Assembly (NCBI GenBank): GCA_000514715.1
Contig: AZWL01000014.1
Span: 37,723-101,722 of the forward strand
From: Streptomyces sp. CNH099
GTDB taxonomy: Bacteria; Actinomycetota; Actinomycetes; Streptomycetales; Streptomycetaceae
Reading direction: 5' to 3'
DNA: 64,000 nucleotides
The notes under the pieces are model-generated. The model worked only from the letters and a program-made list of their open reading frames with translations, was not told the DNA's origin and ran no database searches. Each line of letters opens with the position of its first letter. Within the stretch, counting starts at the first letter, position 1. The translations under genes and the position numbers were made by a program. Of this stretch, positions 1-8,429 are shown one piece after another.

Positions 1-487
1 CCCCGCCCCTTCCCGAACCCGGGGGCTCCGCCCCCGGCCCCCCCCCGGGACGCGCGCACGCACCGGAACCGGGGCGCGCCGCCCCGGACCCCACGGCGCC
101 GCAAAGCGGCAACCGGCCCCCACACCGGAACGCGGCCCGCTCCCATACCGGGGGCTGCGCCCCCGGCCCCCCGCCGCGCTACGCGCAGGGCCGCACCACG
201 GACTCGACCCGGCCGAGCGCCCGAGGCCGCCCGCCGCACTACGCGCGCGGCCTGTACCGGGGGCTCCGCCCCCGAACCCCCGCCGCGCTACGCGCAGGAC
301 CACCGTGCGCCCACGCCCACGCCCACGCCCGCGGCCGGGCCCGGCGGTGCCCCACTCCACGCCCATGACACGGGCACCCGGGCCGCCCGCCGGACGGAAC
401 CACCCCCGACCGCTCCCATACCGGGGCTGCGCCCCCCAGACCCCCGCCGCGCTACGCGCGCGGCGCGGGCGTGGGCTGGCGGGTGGC
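1..487. repeat. Gene-free region with dispersed GC-rich hairpin repeats
   Basis: No convincing gene lies here, before the 3' end of ispE. The region holds four related copies of a ~40-bp unit at about 18-45, 146-189, 255-298 and 418-463. Each has a short hairpin made of a run of G, a 3-4 nt centre and a run of C, followed (in the last three copies) by a conserved tail containing GCCGCGCTACGCGC. The open frames across it are Arg/Pro/Gly-rich and look like by-products of the GC skew. I infer an intergenic repeat family, possibly also terminating transcription from either side. Confidence 0.6.
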
Positions 488-1450
488 TCAGCTCACCACC
501 GACGCGCCCGGGGCCGGGGCCTGGGCGACGCGGGCCTTGCGGCACGTGCCCGACGTCTCCAGTGCCGTGGCGATCTCCGTTGCCGCCGTCTCGTCCGGCG
601 CCAGGAACGCGCACGTCGGGCCCGAGCCCGAGACCAGGGCGGCCAGGGCGCCGGCCGCGGTGCCGGCCGCCAGGGTGCCGGCCAGGGACGGGCGCAGGGA
701 GAGTGCCGCGGGCTGCAGGTCGTTGCCGCCGGCGATGGCCGCCAGGGCGGCGGCCAGGGCCGTCGGGTCGCCGGAGCCGAGGGCGTCGAGGACCGCGGGC
801 GACGGGTCCGGGTCGGGTACGGCGCGGTCCGCCGCGAGGCGGTCGAACTCGCCGTAGACCTCCGGCGTCGACAGCCCGCCGTCGGCCACCGCGAAGACCC
901 AGTACAGCGGGCCCTTCGCCGCCAGCGTGGTGAGCTGCTCGCCGCGGCCGCGGCCCAGCGCCGCGCCGCCGACCAGGCTGAACGGCACGTCGCTGCCCAG
1001 CTCGGCGCAGATCCGCAGCAGCTCGTCGGTGCCGGTCCGGGTGCCCCACAGCGCGTCGCAGGCCAGCAGCGCCCCGGCGCCGTCCGCGCTGCCCCCGGCC
1101 ATCCCGCCGGCGACGGGGATGTCCTTGGCGATGTGCAGGTGTACGTGCGGCTCCCGCCCGTGCCGGGCGGCGAGCAGCTGCGCCGCGCGGGCGGCGAGGT
1201 TCGAGGTGTCGGTGGGTACGGCGGCGGCGTCGGGGCCGGAGACGGTGACGCGCAGCTCGTCGGCCGCGGTGGCGGTGACCTCGTCGTAGAGGCCGACGGC
1301 GAGGAAGACGTTGGCGAGGTCATGGAAGCCGTCGGGGCGCGGCGGGCCGACGGCGAGCTGCACGTTGACCTTCGCGGGTACGCGGACGGTGACGCTCCGC
1401 GCGGCGGCGGAACCGGCGGGGCCGGCGGGCGGGGTCGATCCGGATGTCAC
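488..1450 (-). CDS. ispE: 4-diphosphocytidyl-2-C-methyl-D-erythritol kinase
   Basis: IspE phosphorylates the 2-hydroxyl of CDP-methylerythritol with ATP in the cytosol, in the non-mevalonate (MEP) isoprenoid pathway. The 320-aa product is a GHMP kinase of normal length. It has the N-terminal substrate motif (VPAKVNVQL, near residue 24), the glycine-rich ATP loop PVAGGMAGGSAD (near residue 111), and a C-terminal SGSGPTCAF motif. The ATG overlaps the stop of rsmA by 4 bp, so translation is probably coupled; the rsmA-ispE order is common in actinomycetes. The C-terminal tail is Ala/Pro-rich. Confidence 0.95.
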   Translation of the reverse strand: MTSGSTPPAGPAGSAAARSVTVRVPAKVNVQLAVGPPRPDGFHDLANVFLAVGLYDEVTATAADELRVTVSGPDAAAVPTDTSNLAARAAQLLAARHGREPHVHLHIAKDIPVAGGMAGGSADGAGALLACDALWGTRTGTDELLRICAELGSDVPFSLVGGAALGRGRGEQLTTLAAKGPLYWVFAVADGGLSTPEVYGEFDRLAADRAVPDPDPSPAVLDALGSGDPTALAAALAAIAGGNDLQPAALSLRPSLAGTLAAGTAAGALAALVSGSGPTCAFLAPDETAATEIATALETSGTCRKARVAQAPAPGASVVS

Positions 1451-2340
1451 GGCGTGCTGCTCCTCGTGGTGGCGGTCCGGTGCCGGGACTCCGCGATCCG
1501 CGCGAAGTCCTCGATGGTCAGCGACTCGCCGCGGGCCTGCGGCGAGACGCCCGCGGCGCGCAGCGCGGCCTCGGCGGCCGGCGCCGAACCGGCCCAGCCG
1601 GTGAGCGCGGCGCGCAGGGTCTTGCGGCGCTGGGCGAAGGCGGCGTCGACGGCGGCGAAGACCTCGGTCCGCGTGGCGCCGGTCGCGGGCGGCTCGCGGC
1701 GGGTCAGGGAGACGAGCCCGGAGTCGACGTTCGGCGCGGGCCAGAAGACGTTGCGGCCGATGGCGCCGGCCCGCCTGACGTCCGCGTACCAGGCGGCCTT
1801 CAGCGACGGCACCCCGTAGACCTTCGACCCCGGGGCGGCGGCGAGCCGGTCGGCGACCTCGGCCTGCACCATGACCAGGGTGCGCTCGATGCCGGGGAAG
1901 GTGGCCAGCATGTGCAGCAGCACGGGCACGGCGACGTTGTACGGGAGGTTCGCCACCAGCGCCGTCGGCGGCGGGCCGGGCAGCTCGGCGACGCGCAGCG
2001 CGTCGGCGTGCACGAGCGCGAAGTCCGCCGCGCGCCGCGGCAGCCGGGCCCGTACGGTCGCGGGGAGGGCGGCGGCGAGCGCGTCGTCGACCTCGACGGC
2101 GGTGACGTGGGCGGCGGCCTGCAGCAGGGCGAGGGTGAGCGAGCCGAGGCCGGGTCCGATCTCGACCACGACGTCGTCCGCGCGTACGTCGGCGGCGCGC
2201 ACGATGCGGCGGACGGTGTTGGGGTCGATGACGAAGTTCTGGCCGCGCTGCTTGGTGGGGCGTACGCCGAGGGCCGCCGCCAGCTCGCGGACGTCCGCGG
2301 GGCCGAGCAGCGGGTCCGGCTCACCGGTGGTGGCGCTCAC
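1447..2340 (-). CDS. rsmA: 16S rRNA (adenine1518-N6/adenine1519-N6)-dimethyltransferase
   Basis: RsmA (KsgA) dimethylates two adjacent adenines in helix 45 of 16S rRNA using S-adenosylmethionine, a late 30S maturation step; its loss classically gives kasugamycin resistance. The 297-aa protein shows the SAM-binding motif VEIGPGLGSLT and the catalytic motif NLPYNVAVP, typical of this Rossmann methyltransferase family. It starts with GTG overlapping the tatD stop (GTGA) and ends overlapping the ispE start, so it is the middle gene of a coupled operon tatD-rsmA-ispE. Confidence 0.95.
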   Translation of the reverse strand: MSATTGEPDPLLGPADVRELAAALGVRPTKQRGQNFVIDPNTVRRIVRAADVRADDVVVEIGPGLGSLTLALLQAAAHVTAVEVDDALAAALPATVRARLPRRAADFALVHADALRVAELPGPPPTALVANLPYNVAVPVLLHMLATFPGIERTLVMVQAEVADRLAAAPGSKVYGVPSLKAAWYADVRRAGAIGRNVFWPAPNVDSGLVSLTRREPPATGATRTEVFAAVDAAFAQRRKTLRAALTGWAGSAPAAEAALRAAGVSPQARGESLTIEDFARIAESRHRTATTRSSTP

Positions 2341-3281
2341 CGCTCCAGGTTAGGCCCTCGGTCTTGGCGGGCTCCTGGCGAGCCGCCGGGCGCAGCCGGG
2401 CCCGCCGAGGCGACCGGGCCCGCCGGGCCTGTGGGGCCGGCCGGGGCGTAGCCGAAGGCGCGCGCGGTGTTCGCCGCGATCGCCGCCGCCAGTTCGTCGG
2501 GGTCGGTGCCGCGCGCCCGGGCCATGGCGCGGAGCGTGAGGGGGATCAGGTACGGCGCGTTGGGGCGGCCCCGGTACGGCATCGGTGTGAGGAACGGCGC
2601 GTCCGTCTCCACCAGCAGCAGCTCCGCGGGCGCGACGGCGACCGCCTCGCGCAGCTGCCCCGCGTTCTTGAAGGTCACGTTTCCTGCGAACGACATGAAG
2701 TAACCGTTCTCCGCGCAGGTTTCGGCCATCGCCGCGTCCCCGGAATAGCAGTGGAATACCACGCGCTCCGGCGGCCCTTCTTCCGCAAGAATGCGCAGCA
2801 CGTCGTCGTGCGCCTCGCGGTCGTGAATGACGAGGGCTTTCCGCCGGCGTTTGGCGATCTCGATATGCCTGCGGAAGGAGTGCTGCTGCGCGGCCACGCC
2901 CTCCGGGCCGGTGCGGTAGTAGTCGAGGCCGGTCTCGCCGACGCCGAGGACCTGCGGCAGCGCGGCGAGCGCGGCGATCTCGTCCACGGCGGCGTCCAGG
3001 CCGGCGCCGAGCCGCGGGGCCTCGTTGGGGTGCAGGGCGACGGTCGCCCACACCGCGTCGTGCGCGGCGGCGGTCTCCGCGGACCAGCGGGACCGCTCCA
3101 GGTCGCAGCCCACCTGGATGAGGGTGGTGACGCCCACCCGGGCGGCTGCGGCGACGGCGTCGGCGACGGTGCCGTCCTGCATGTCGAGGTGCGTGTGCGA
3201 GTCCGCCGCGGGGTGCCCGAGCGGTTCGGGCGGCGGCGGCGCGGCCTTCGCGTCCGCGCCGCCCGTGGTGTGCTGAGCCAT
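2337..3281 (-). CDS. tatD: TatD family metal-dependent hydrolase / DNase
   Basis: Members of the TatD family are TIM-barrel metal-dependent hydrolases with 3'-5' exonuclease activity on DNA; the cellular role in actinomycetes is not settled. The 314-aa product shows the metal ligands in order: HTH in DSHTHLD, Glu in GVGETGLDYYR, His in VIHDREAHD, His in VFHCYSG and Asp in VETDAPFLTP. The first ~25 residues are an Ala/Pro-rich extension. No ribosome-binding site precedes the ATG, but a TAGAGT hexamer lies 6 nt upstream, so the mRNA may be leaderless. First gene of the tatD-rsmA-ispE operon. Confidence 0.9.
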   Translation of the reverse strand: MAQHTTGGADAKAAPPPPEPLGHPAADSHTHLDMQDGTVADAVAAAARVGVTTLIQVGCDLERSRWSAETAAAHDAVWATVALHPNEAPRLGAGLDAAVDEIAALAALPQVLGVGETGLDYYRTGPEGVAAQQHSFRRHIEIAKRRRKALVIHDREAHDDVLRILAEEGPPERVVFHCYSGDAAMAETCAENGYFMSFAGNVTFKNAGQLREAVAVAPAELLLVETDAPFLTPMPYRGRPNAPYLIPLTLRAMARARGTDPDELAAAIAANTARAFGYAPAGPTGPAGPVASAGPAAPGGSPGARQDRGPNLER

Positions 3282-3347
3282 GCCGGGACTCTACTGGCCC
3301 GGTACGACACCGCCGTGCGGGGCGGCCGCGGGGCCGGGCGCCGGCCG

Positions 3348-3611
3348 TCAGTCGCGGCGCGAGCGCTGGCGCACCGACTCGACGGACCGGACCTGGCCCG
3401 CGCGCATGATGCGGACGACGTGCTCGCCGCAGTTCAGGCACGTGGGCCTGGTGAGCGGCGAGGGCACCCGTTCCCCGCCGGTGTGGTACGTGACGAAGGG
3501 CCGGCCCTTCGCGTCGACGTGGTGGTGGATCTCGTAACTCTGCTCCCAGCCGTGCCCGCACATCATGCAGGCGAACGCGTACGACTCGGTCACTGGCTCG
3601 GGCTCGGACAT
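3348..3611 (-). CDS. Small zinc-ribbon protein, function unknown
   Basis: An 87-aa protein with two CxxC pairs (CMMC near residue 16 and CLNC near 60), the arrangement of a four-Cys zinc ribbon. Between them is a His-rich stretch (EIHHHVD). The start at 3611 is chosen because AGGAG lies about 7 nt upstream; a longer frame upstream lacks support. It sits between tatD and rsmI on the same strand. No function can be assigned; small zinc ribbons like this often contact nucleic acid or protein partners. Confidence 0.75.
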   Translation of the reverse strand: MSEPEPVTESYAFACMMCGHGWEQSYEIHHHVDAKGRPFVTYHTGGERVPSPLTRPTCLNCGEHVVRIMRAGQVRSVESVRQRSRRD

Positions 3612-3731
3612 CGGCAGCTCCTCTTGTCCATGGAGGGACAAGTCACCGGAAGGCATCCCCTATTCCAGTGGACACCCATTCGGCGCAGCCCGCAGCCTCC
3701 CACACCATCAATTGAAGGAGTTTTGGCACGG

Positions 3732-4589
3732 CTACTCTGAGTTGTTTACCGAGTTTTTCGCGGCCACCACCGCATCGAAGACCTCGCGCTTGGGTACCCC
3801 GGCGTCCCGGGCGACCGCCGCGATGGCCTCCTTCCGCGGCTCCCCCGCCTCCTCACGGACGGTGACCCTGCGGGCCAGCTCCGTGGCGCCGGGCCGCTCG
3901 CCGTCCGCCGCGGGCGCGCCCTCCACCACCACGGTGATCTCGCCGCGCACGCCGTCGGCCGCCCAGCCCGCCAGCTCACTGAGCGGGCCGCGCCTGACCT
4001 CCTCGTACGTCTTGGTCAGCTCCCGGCACACGGCGGCCCTGCGGTCCTCGCCGAAGACGCCGGCCATCGCTTCGAGGCTGCCGGCGAGCCGGTGCGGGGC
4101 CTCGAAGTACACCAGGGTGCGCCGCTCGCCCGCCGCCTCGCGCAGCCGCGTCAGCCGCTCGCCGGGCTTGCGCGGCAGGAAGCCCTCGAAGCAGAACCGG
4201 TCGACCGGCAGCGCGGAGACCGCGAGCGCCGCCAGCACCGCGGACGGGCCGGGCACGGCGGTGACGGTGATGCCGCGCCGCACGGCGGCGGCGACCAGGC
4301 GGTAGCCGGGGTCGGAGACCGACGGCATGCCGGCGTCGGTGACCAGCAGCACGCGGGCGCCGCCGGCCAGCTCCTCGACGAGGCCGGAGGTGCGGGCCGC
4401 CTCGTTGCCCTCGAAGTACGACACGACGCGGGCCGTCGGCTGCACGCCGAGCGACTGCGTCAGGCGGCGCAGCCGGCGGGTGTCCTCGGCGGCGATGACG
4501 TCGGCCGCGGCCAGCTCGTCCGCCAGCCGCGGCGGGGCGTCCGCGGGGTCGCCGATGGGGGTGCCTGCCAGTACGAGGAGTCCGCTCAC
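3732..4589 (-). CDS. rsmI: 16S rRNA (cytidine1402-2'-O)-methyltransferase
   Basis: RsmI methylates the ribose 2'-OH of C1402 in the 16S rRNA decoding centre with SAM. The 285-aa product has normal family length and the tetrapyrrole-methylase-like signatures: LAGTPIGDP at the N terminus, AAEDTRR, the loop VTDAGMPSVSDPG and the motif AVPGPSAVLAAL. Its GTG start is preceded by a CAGGAT hexamer 6 nt upstream rather than a ribosome-binding site, which suggests a leaderless message. It diverges from pmt across a 108-bp gap. Confidence 0.93.
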   Translation of the reverse strand: MSGLLVLAGTPIGDPADAPPRLADELAAADVIAAEDTRRLRRLTQSLGVQPTARVVSYFEGNEAARTSGLVEELAGGARVLLVTDAGMPSVSDPGYRLVAAAVRRGITVTAVPGPSAVLAALAVSALPVDRFCFEGFLPRKPGERLTRLREAAGERRTLVYFEAPHRLAGSLEAMAGVFGEDRRAAVCRELTKTYEEVRRGPLSELAGWAADGVRGEITVVVEGAPAADGERPGATELARRVTVREEAGEPRKEAIAAVARDAGVPKREVFDAVVAAKNSVNNSE

Positions 4590-4697
4590 GTCCCCATCCT
4601 GGCGGATGGCCGGTGCGGGCCGCGCGGACGGGGCACGCTCGGGTGGTCCGGATCGGCCCGGCCGGACCGGCTGCGGGCGCGCCTAGGATGGGCCCCC

Positions 4698-6467
4698 GTG
4701 ACCAGTGACACCGCGACGCAGCGCGCGCAGAGCCGGCCCCCGCCCGCCCCGGCGTGGCAGCGGCGGCTCCGCGCGTTCGGGTACGCGCCCCGGCGCGAAC
4801 CCGGCGTCACGGAGCGCCTGGTGCCGCCGTACCGGGGCTCGGGGGCGCGGCTGCTGCGGGTGGCCGGCGTGCCCGCGGCGACGGCGGCGCGGGTGGCGCG
4901 GCTGGGCGCGTGGGGCGGTCCGCTGCTCGTGGCGCTCTTCGCCGGCGTGCTGCGGTTCGTGAACCTGAGCAGCCCGCGCGCGGTGATATTCGACGAGACG
5001 TACTACGCGAAGGACGCCTGGTCGCTGCTGCAGCTCGGCTACGAGGGCAGCTGGCCCAAGGACGCCAACGCGCAGCTCCTCGACGACCCGCAGGTCATCC
5101 CGCTCAGCGACGACCCCGGCTACGTCGTCCACCCGCCGGTCGGCAAGTGGATGATCGCGCTCGGCGAGTGGGCGTTCGGCCTGGACCCGTTCGGCTGGCG
5201 GTTCGTCGTCGCCCTGCTCGGCACGCTCTCTGTACTGATGCTGTGCCGCATCGGCCGCCGGCTGTTCCGCTCCACGCTGCTCGGCTGTCTCGCGGGGCTG
5301 CTGATGGCGGTGGACGGGCTGCACTTCGTGATGAGCCGCACGGCGCTGCTCGACCTGGTGCTGATGTTCTGGGTGCTGGCGGCGTTCGGCTGCCTGCTCG
5401 TCGACCGCGACCGGGCGCGCGCACGGTTGGCCGGCGCGCTGCCGGCCGGCCGGCCGGACGACGCGGTGGCCTCCGGGCTGCGGCTGGGGGCGCGGCCGTG
5501 GCGGCTGGCCGCCGGAGTGTGCATGGGGCTGGCGCTGGGCACCAAGTGGAACGCGCTGTTCATCCTCGCCGCGTTCGGCCTGCTGACCGTCCTGTGGGAC
5601 GCGGGCGCCCGCCGTACGGCCGGCTCCCGCCGCCCGTACGCGCGCGCACTGCGCCTCGACGTCGTGCCGGCGTTCTTCTCGACGGTGCCGGTGGCGGCCG
5701 CGGTGTACGTCGCGTCCTGGACCGGCTGGTTCGCCTCCGACAACGGCTACTTCCGGGGCTGGGCCGAGGACCGCGACACCGCGTTCCCGTTCGTCCCCGA
5801 CGCGCTGCGGAGCCTGTGGCACTACCACGCGGTGGTCTACCGGTTCCACGTCAACCTCGACTCCGGCCACACCTACGACTCCAACCCGTGGAGCTGGCCG
5901 GTGGTGGGCCGGCCCGTGTCGTACTTCTGGGAGGACCCGCCGCCCGGCCGGGACGGCTGCCCCGCCGACGCCACGGAGAACTGCGCCCGCGAGGTCCTCG
6001 CGCTGGGCACGCCGCTGCTGTGGTGGCTGGGCGTCGCGGCCGTCGTCTACGCGCTCTACCGCTGGGGCCTGCGCCGCGACTGGCGTGCGGGCGCGATCCT
6101 GTGCGGCGTGGCGGCCGGCTGGGTGCCGTGGCTGTTCTACCAGGACCGCACGATCTTCCTCTTCTACGCCGTCGTCTTCCTGCCGTACCTGTGCCTGGCG
6201 GTGACGATGATGCTCGGCGCGATGGCCCGCGCCGGCACCACGGCCCTCGCGGGGACCGGTGCGCCCGCCGGGTCCGGCGCCTCCGCGGACGGGCCCGACC
6301 TCGCGCCGGCGCCCACCGAATGGCGCAGAGCGGCGGGCGTGGTCGCGGCGGGGGTGCTCGTCCTGCTCGTGGTCTGGAACTTCATCTATTTCTGGCCGAT
6401 CTACACCGGCGGGACCCTCACCCGCGACGCCTGGGAGGCGCACATGTGGCTGGGGAGTTGGGTCTAG
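4698..6467 (+). CDS. pmt: Dolichyl-phosphate-mannose (polyprenyl-phosphate-mannose) protein O-mannosyltransferase
   Basis: Pmt moves mannose from polyprenyl-phosphate-mannose to Ser/Thr of exported proteins at the outer face of the membrane. In Streptomyces coelicolor this glycosylation is needed for phage phiC31 infection. The 589-aa GT39 protein has about ten membrane segments and the acidic motif DETYYAKD in the first external loop. The GTG at 4698 is chosen because TAGGAT lies 8 nt upstream, a leaderless arrangement. The last ~28 codons are the left attachment repeat of an integrated element, so the C terminus may be element-supplied. It differs from the right copy by G/E, L/I and H/R but stays full length. 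Confidence 0.93.
   Translation: MTSDTATQRAQSRPPPAPAWQRRLRAFGYAPRREPGVTERLVPPYRGSGARLLRVAGVPAATAARVARLGAWGGPLLVALFAGVLRFVNLSSPRAVIFDETYYAKDAWSLLQLGYEGSWPKDANAQLLDDPQVIPLSDDPGYVVHPPVGKWMIALGEWAFGLDPFGWRFVVALLGTLSVLMLCRIGRRLFRSTLLGCLAGLLMAVDGLHFVMSRTALLDLVLMFWVLAAFGCLLVDRDRARARLAGALPAGRPDDAVASGLRLGARPWRLAAGVCMGLALGTKWNALFILAAFGLLTVLWDAGARRTAGSRRPYARALRLDVVPAFFSTVPVAAAVYVASWTGWFASDNGYFRGWAEDRDTAFPFVPDALRSLWHYHAVVYRFHVNLDSGHTYDSNPWSWPVVGRPVSYFWEDPPPGRDGCPADATENCAREVLALGTPLLWWLGVAAVVYALYRWGLRRDWRAGAILCGVAAGWVPWLFYQDRTIFLFYAVVFLPYLCLAVTMMLGAMARAGTTALAGTGAPAGSGASADGPDLAPAPTEWRRAAGVVAAGVLVLLVVWNFIYFWPIYTGGTLTRDAWEAHMWLGSWV
6381..6465. repeat. attL: left attachment-site repeat inside the 3' end of pmt
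   Basis: This 85-bp segment recurs in direct orientation at 13175-13259 with 5 mismatches and no gaps. The first 31 bp and the last 23 bp are identical, so the crossover could be in either block. Here the repeat is the coding 3' end of pmt. The other copy keeps the same reading frame and stop position but is detached from any gene body. This is the footprint of site-specific integration into a gene end with restoration of the gene. Confidence 0.88.
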
Positions 6468-6542
6468 CTGCGAAAACGCACCGCCGCAGCACACACGCAC
6501 GTTGGTCGTTACCTGTCATCGCTGGTCGTCGTTGGCCGCCCT

Positions 6543-6565
6543 CGGACGGCCCACAGACGGCCCAG
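6543..6565 (+). repeat. Candidate integrase arm-type site, left end
   Basis: A 23-bp sequence identical to 13080-13102 near the other end of the element. Each copy contains two tandem GACGGCCCA units 11 bp apart. The copies are in the same orientation and lie ~78 bp inside attL and ~72 bp inside attR. In the excised circle they would therefore flank the core site almost symmetrically, as arm-type integrase or Xis sites do. The right copy doubles as the last codons of the integrase gene. Confidence 0.45.
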
Positions 6566-6681
6566 CACGCGGCCCGCACCGTGCGTCTGTCGGGGAGGCT
6601 GCAACACCCCCTCGGGGGTACACGAGAGGGCAAGTTTGGAGGTTCTGAGTTGGCCGCCTCCCCGCCTCCCCAACCGGGTAT

Positions 6682-6699
6682 CCGCGCTGATCAGCGCGG
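6682..6699. repeat. 18-bp perfect palindrome near attL
   Basis: CCGCGCTGATCAGCGCGG reads the same on both strands. It lies in a segment (about 6640-6770) that also has many GCCTCCCC units. It could be an operator or recombination-protein site of the element; nothing in the sequence decides. Confidence 0.4.
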
Positions 6700-6787
6700 G
6701 GGATGTACGCAGGGGAGGCGGATGGGGAGTTCTCCCCGCCTCCCCGCACCGAAAGGCGCCGCCTCCCCGGCCGTTGAAGACAAGAAC

Positions 6788-7877
6788 GAGCGGCCTGCCG
6801 GCCGCGCGTCTTTTGGCGCTCGCTTCGCTCGCGCGTCGGCTGACGCTGTGCCCGGGCGCCCCCCTTGAAATGCGTTCTGGGGGTGGAACTGAGGCTCTTC
6901 AGGGGAGCGGGGGCGTGTGTACGGTGCGTGACCAGACCGGACCGCCACCCCCCTCCCTCCTCAGGTCCGCTACATCCGCTACCTCCGCTACCGTGCAGGT
7001 CAAGGGCATGATTTATGTAGCGGATAGGTAGCGGGTAGCGGCTACGAACGCCACCGGGCCCGCCTGTCGTCACGCCCCGTATCCACTAAGAGCCCTGCCG
7101 GGGCAGCATTTCAAGAGGGTTGGGCCCACAATCGAGAACATCGCGACTCATCGCGACTCAGCGGCTCTCAGTGCAGGTCAGAGGGGTGCCCGGTGAGCAC
7201 GCATCGCGACTCAGGGCGCCTATGGCAGGCTCCAGCCCTGCCGAGGAGGCATTCCAAAGGGGGATGCCCCCCCTTGGAATGCCTCACGGGACCGCAGGAC
7301 GCGACGCAGGCTTGAGTCACGGCCTGAGTCGCGGTGAGCGTCGATGAGCGGCGCCAACGCGCCCGCGCTGACCTGCACTGAGAGCCGCTGAGTCGCGACG
7401 AGTCGCGCTCTCCGGGAAAACTCCCCACACAGAGCCTCACCCGACCGCAGGCGCCGCCCCCGCTCCCCTGAAGAGCCTTCCCGGCCTGCCGTAGCTGAGC
7501 CCGCGAGGATCGCTGTACCGGCCGCTGACGTAGGCGCCCGACAGGGGGTCGCCCGTAGGGCGTCCTCTTCTGCTCTTCGCTGTGAACCGGAAGCCGCGCC
7601 GCCTCTTCGGCCGCTGCCCAGTGCGTGACCGCGTAGCCAACCAGGGCGAGGCTCTTAGTGGATACGGGGCGTGACGACAGGCGGGCCCGGTAGCGTTCGT
7701 AGCCGCTACCCGCTACCTATCCGCTACATAAATCATGCCCTTGACCTGCACGGTAGCGGAGGTAGCGGATGTAGCGGACCTGAGAGGGGAGGGGGGTAGC
7801 GGCCCGATTCGGTCACGCACTGTGCATGCCGCGTGAGCGAAGCGAGCGCCAGCAGACGCGCGGCCGGTAGGCCGCTC
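6788..7877. repeat. Nested inverted-repeat region of the integrated element
   Basis: A gene-free kilobase (the whole stretch 6468-7878 has no credible gene) built as a mosaic palindrome. Segment C at 6961-7094 is repeated inverted at 7650-7783, 134 bp with one mismatch. Weaker homology extends the arms out to 6788 and 7877. Segment D at 7142-7181 is inverted at 7368-7407 (40 bp, one mismatch). Segment B at 6893-6915 is inverted at 7455-7477 (23 bp, perfect). A hairpin lies at 7246-7285. The C arms carry clustered direct and inverted copies of CCGCTAC. Iteron-like clusters plus long inverted repeats suggest a replication origin or transfer site, but this is inference. Confidence 0.8.
7246..7285. 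repeat. Strong hairpin at the centre of the inverted-repeat region
   Basis: GAGGCATTCCAA (7246-7257) pairs perfectly with TTGGAATGCCTC (7274-7285). The G-run and C-run between them extend the stem past one mismatch around a small loop. A related but diverged sequence lies at 7091-7125, and another fragment at about 6860-6875. It sits near the centre of the inner inverted repeat. Confidence 0.6.
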
Positions 7878-7878
7878 C

Positions 7879-8415
7879 TCATCGACCTTCTGGCGCGACG
7901 AAGCACAGAGCGGGGATCTGCCCATCGTCGCCGTAGCTGTGCATTGTGTTTCCGATCATTCGGCAACCGAGTCGTTCGTAGAGGCGGATTGCCGCTGTGT
8001 CCTTGACCATGACGTCCCCGACCAACGTGAGCCCCTGACTCTGGGCGTACCTGGTGGCCTCCCGGGCTAGGCGCTCTCCTGCGGAGTGCCCCCGCGCGGC
8101 GGGATGGACGAACAGCCTCGCCAGGACGGCAATCTGGTCTTCACTCCTGCCGGTCTGTTCGCGGCAGAGGCTCACTGCGGCTTCGCCTTGCGGGCGGCTG
8201 ACGGCGACGTGCCCGACCACCCGTCCAGCCATCTCGGCTACCCAAGCCTGGATGAGACCTGGTGGCTGGAGCCATACTTCCGGCTGATCGACGCCTTCAA
8301 CGGGGTAGCCGTCGACCGAGTGGACCGCGACAAGTGCTGCTGACGCCTCGCCCAGGTCAGCCTCGCGTCGCGGGCGGATGACGGTTACGTGCTCGGCAGC
8401 GGCGTTGCGGTCCAT
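7879..8415 (-). CDS. GNAT family N-acetyltransferase (element cargo)
   Basis: A 178-aa acetyltransferase of the GNAT fold. The acetyl-CoA loop is seen in ARLFVHPAARGHSAGERL (near residues 99-116), and the C-terminal part has KDTAAIRLYERLGCRMIG, typical of small-molecule or amino-acid acetyltransferases. The substrate cannot be told. GAGG sits 6 nt upstream of the ATG. It starts 14 bp after the GntR gene on the same strand, so both are probably one transcript under GntR control. Its 3' end abuts the right arm of the inverted repeat. Confidence 0.85.
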   Translation of the reverse strand: MDRNAAAEHVTVIRPRREADLGEASAALVAVHSVDGYPVEGVDQPEVWLQPPGLIQAWVAEMAGRVVGHVAVSRPQGEAAVSLCREQTGRSEDQIAVLARLFVHPAARGHSAGERLAREATRYAQSQGLTLVGDVMVKDTAAIRLYERLGCRMIGNTMHSYGDDGQIPALCFVAPEGR

Positions 8416-8429
8416 GTACGCCTCTTCAG

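Noticed and set aside
6636..7031. Open frame (131 codons) whose C terminus is nearly identical to another frame at 7713-7925
   Set aside because: The identity comes from the inverted repeat; neither frame has a ribosome-binding site and composition follows the CCGCTAC repeats.
7437..7640. 67-codon Arg-rich frame in the element
   Set aside because: TTG start only, no ribosome-binding site, lies between repeat arms, no recognisable domain.
6961..7783. CCGCTAC repeats considered as a CRISPR array
   Set aside because: Units are 7-9 bp, irregularly spaced and in both orientations, with no unique spacers and no cas genes nearby.
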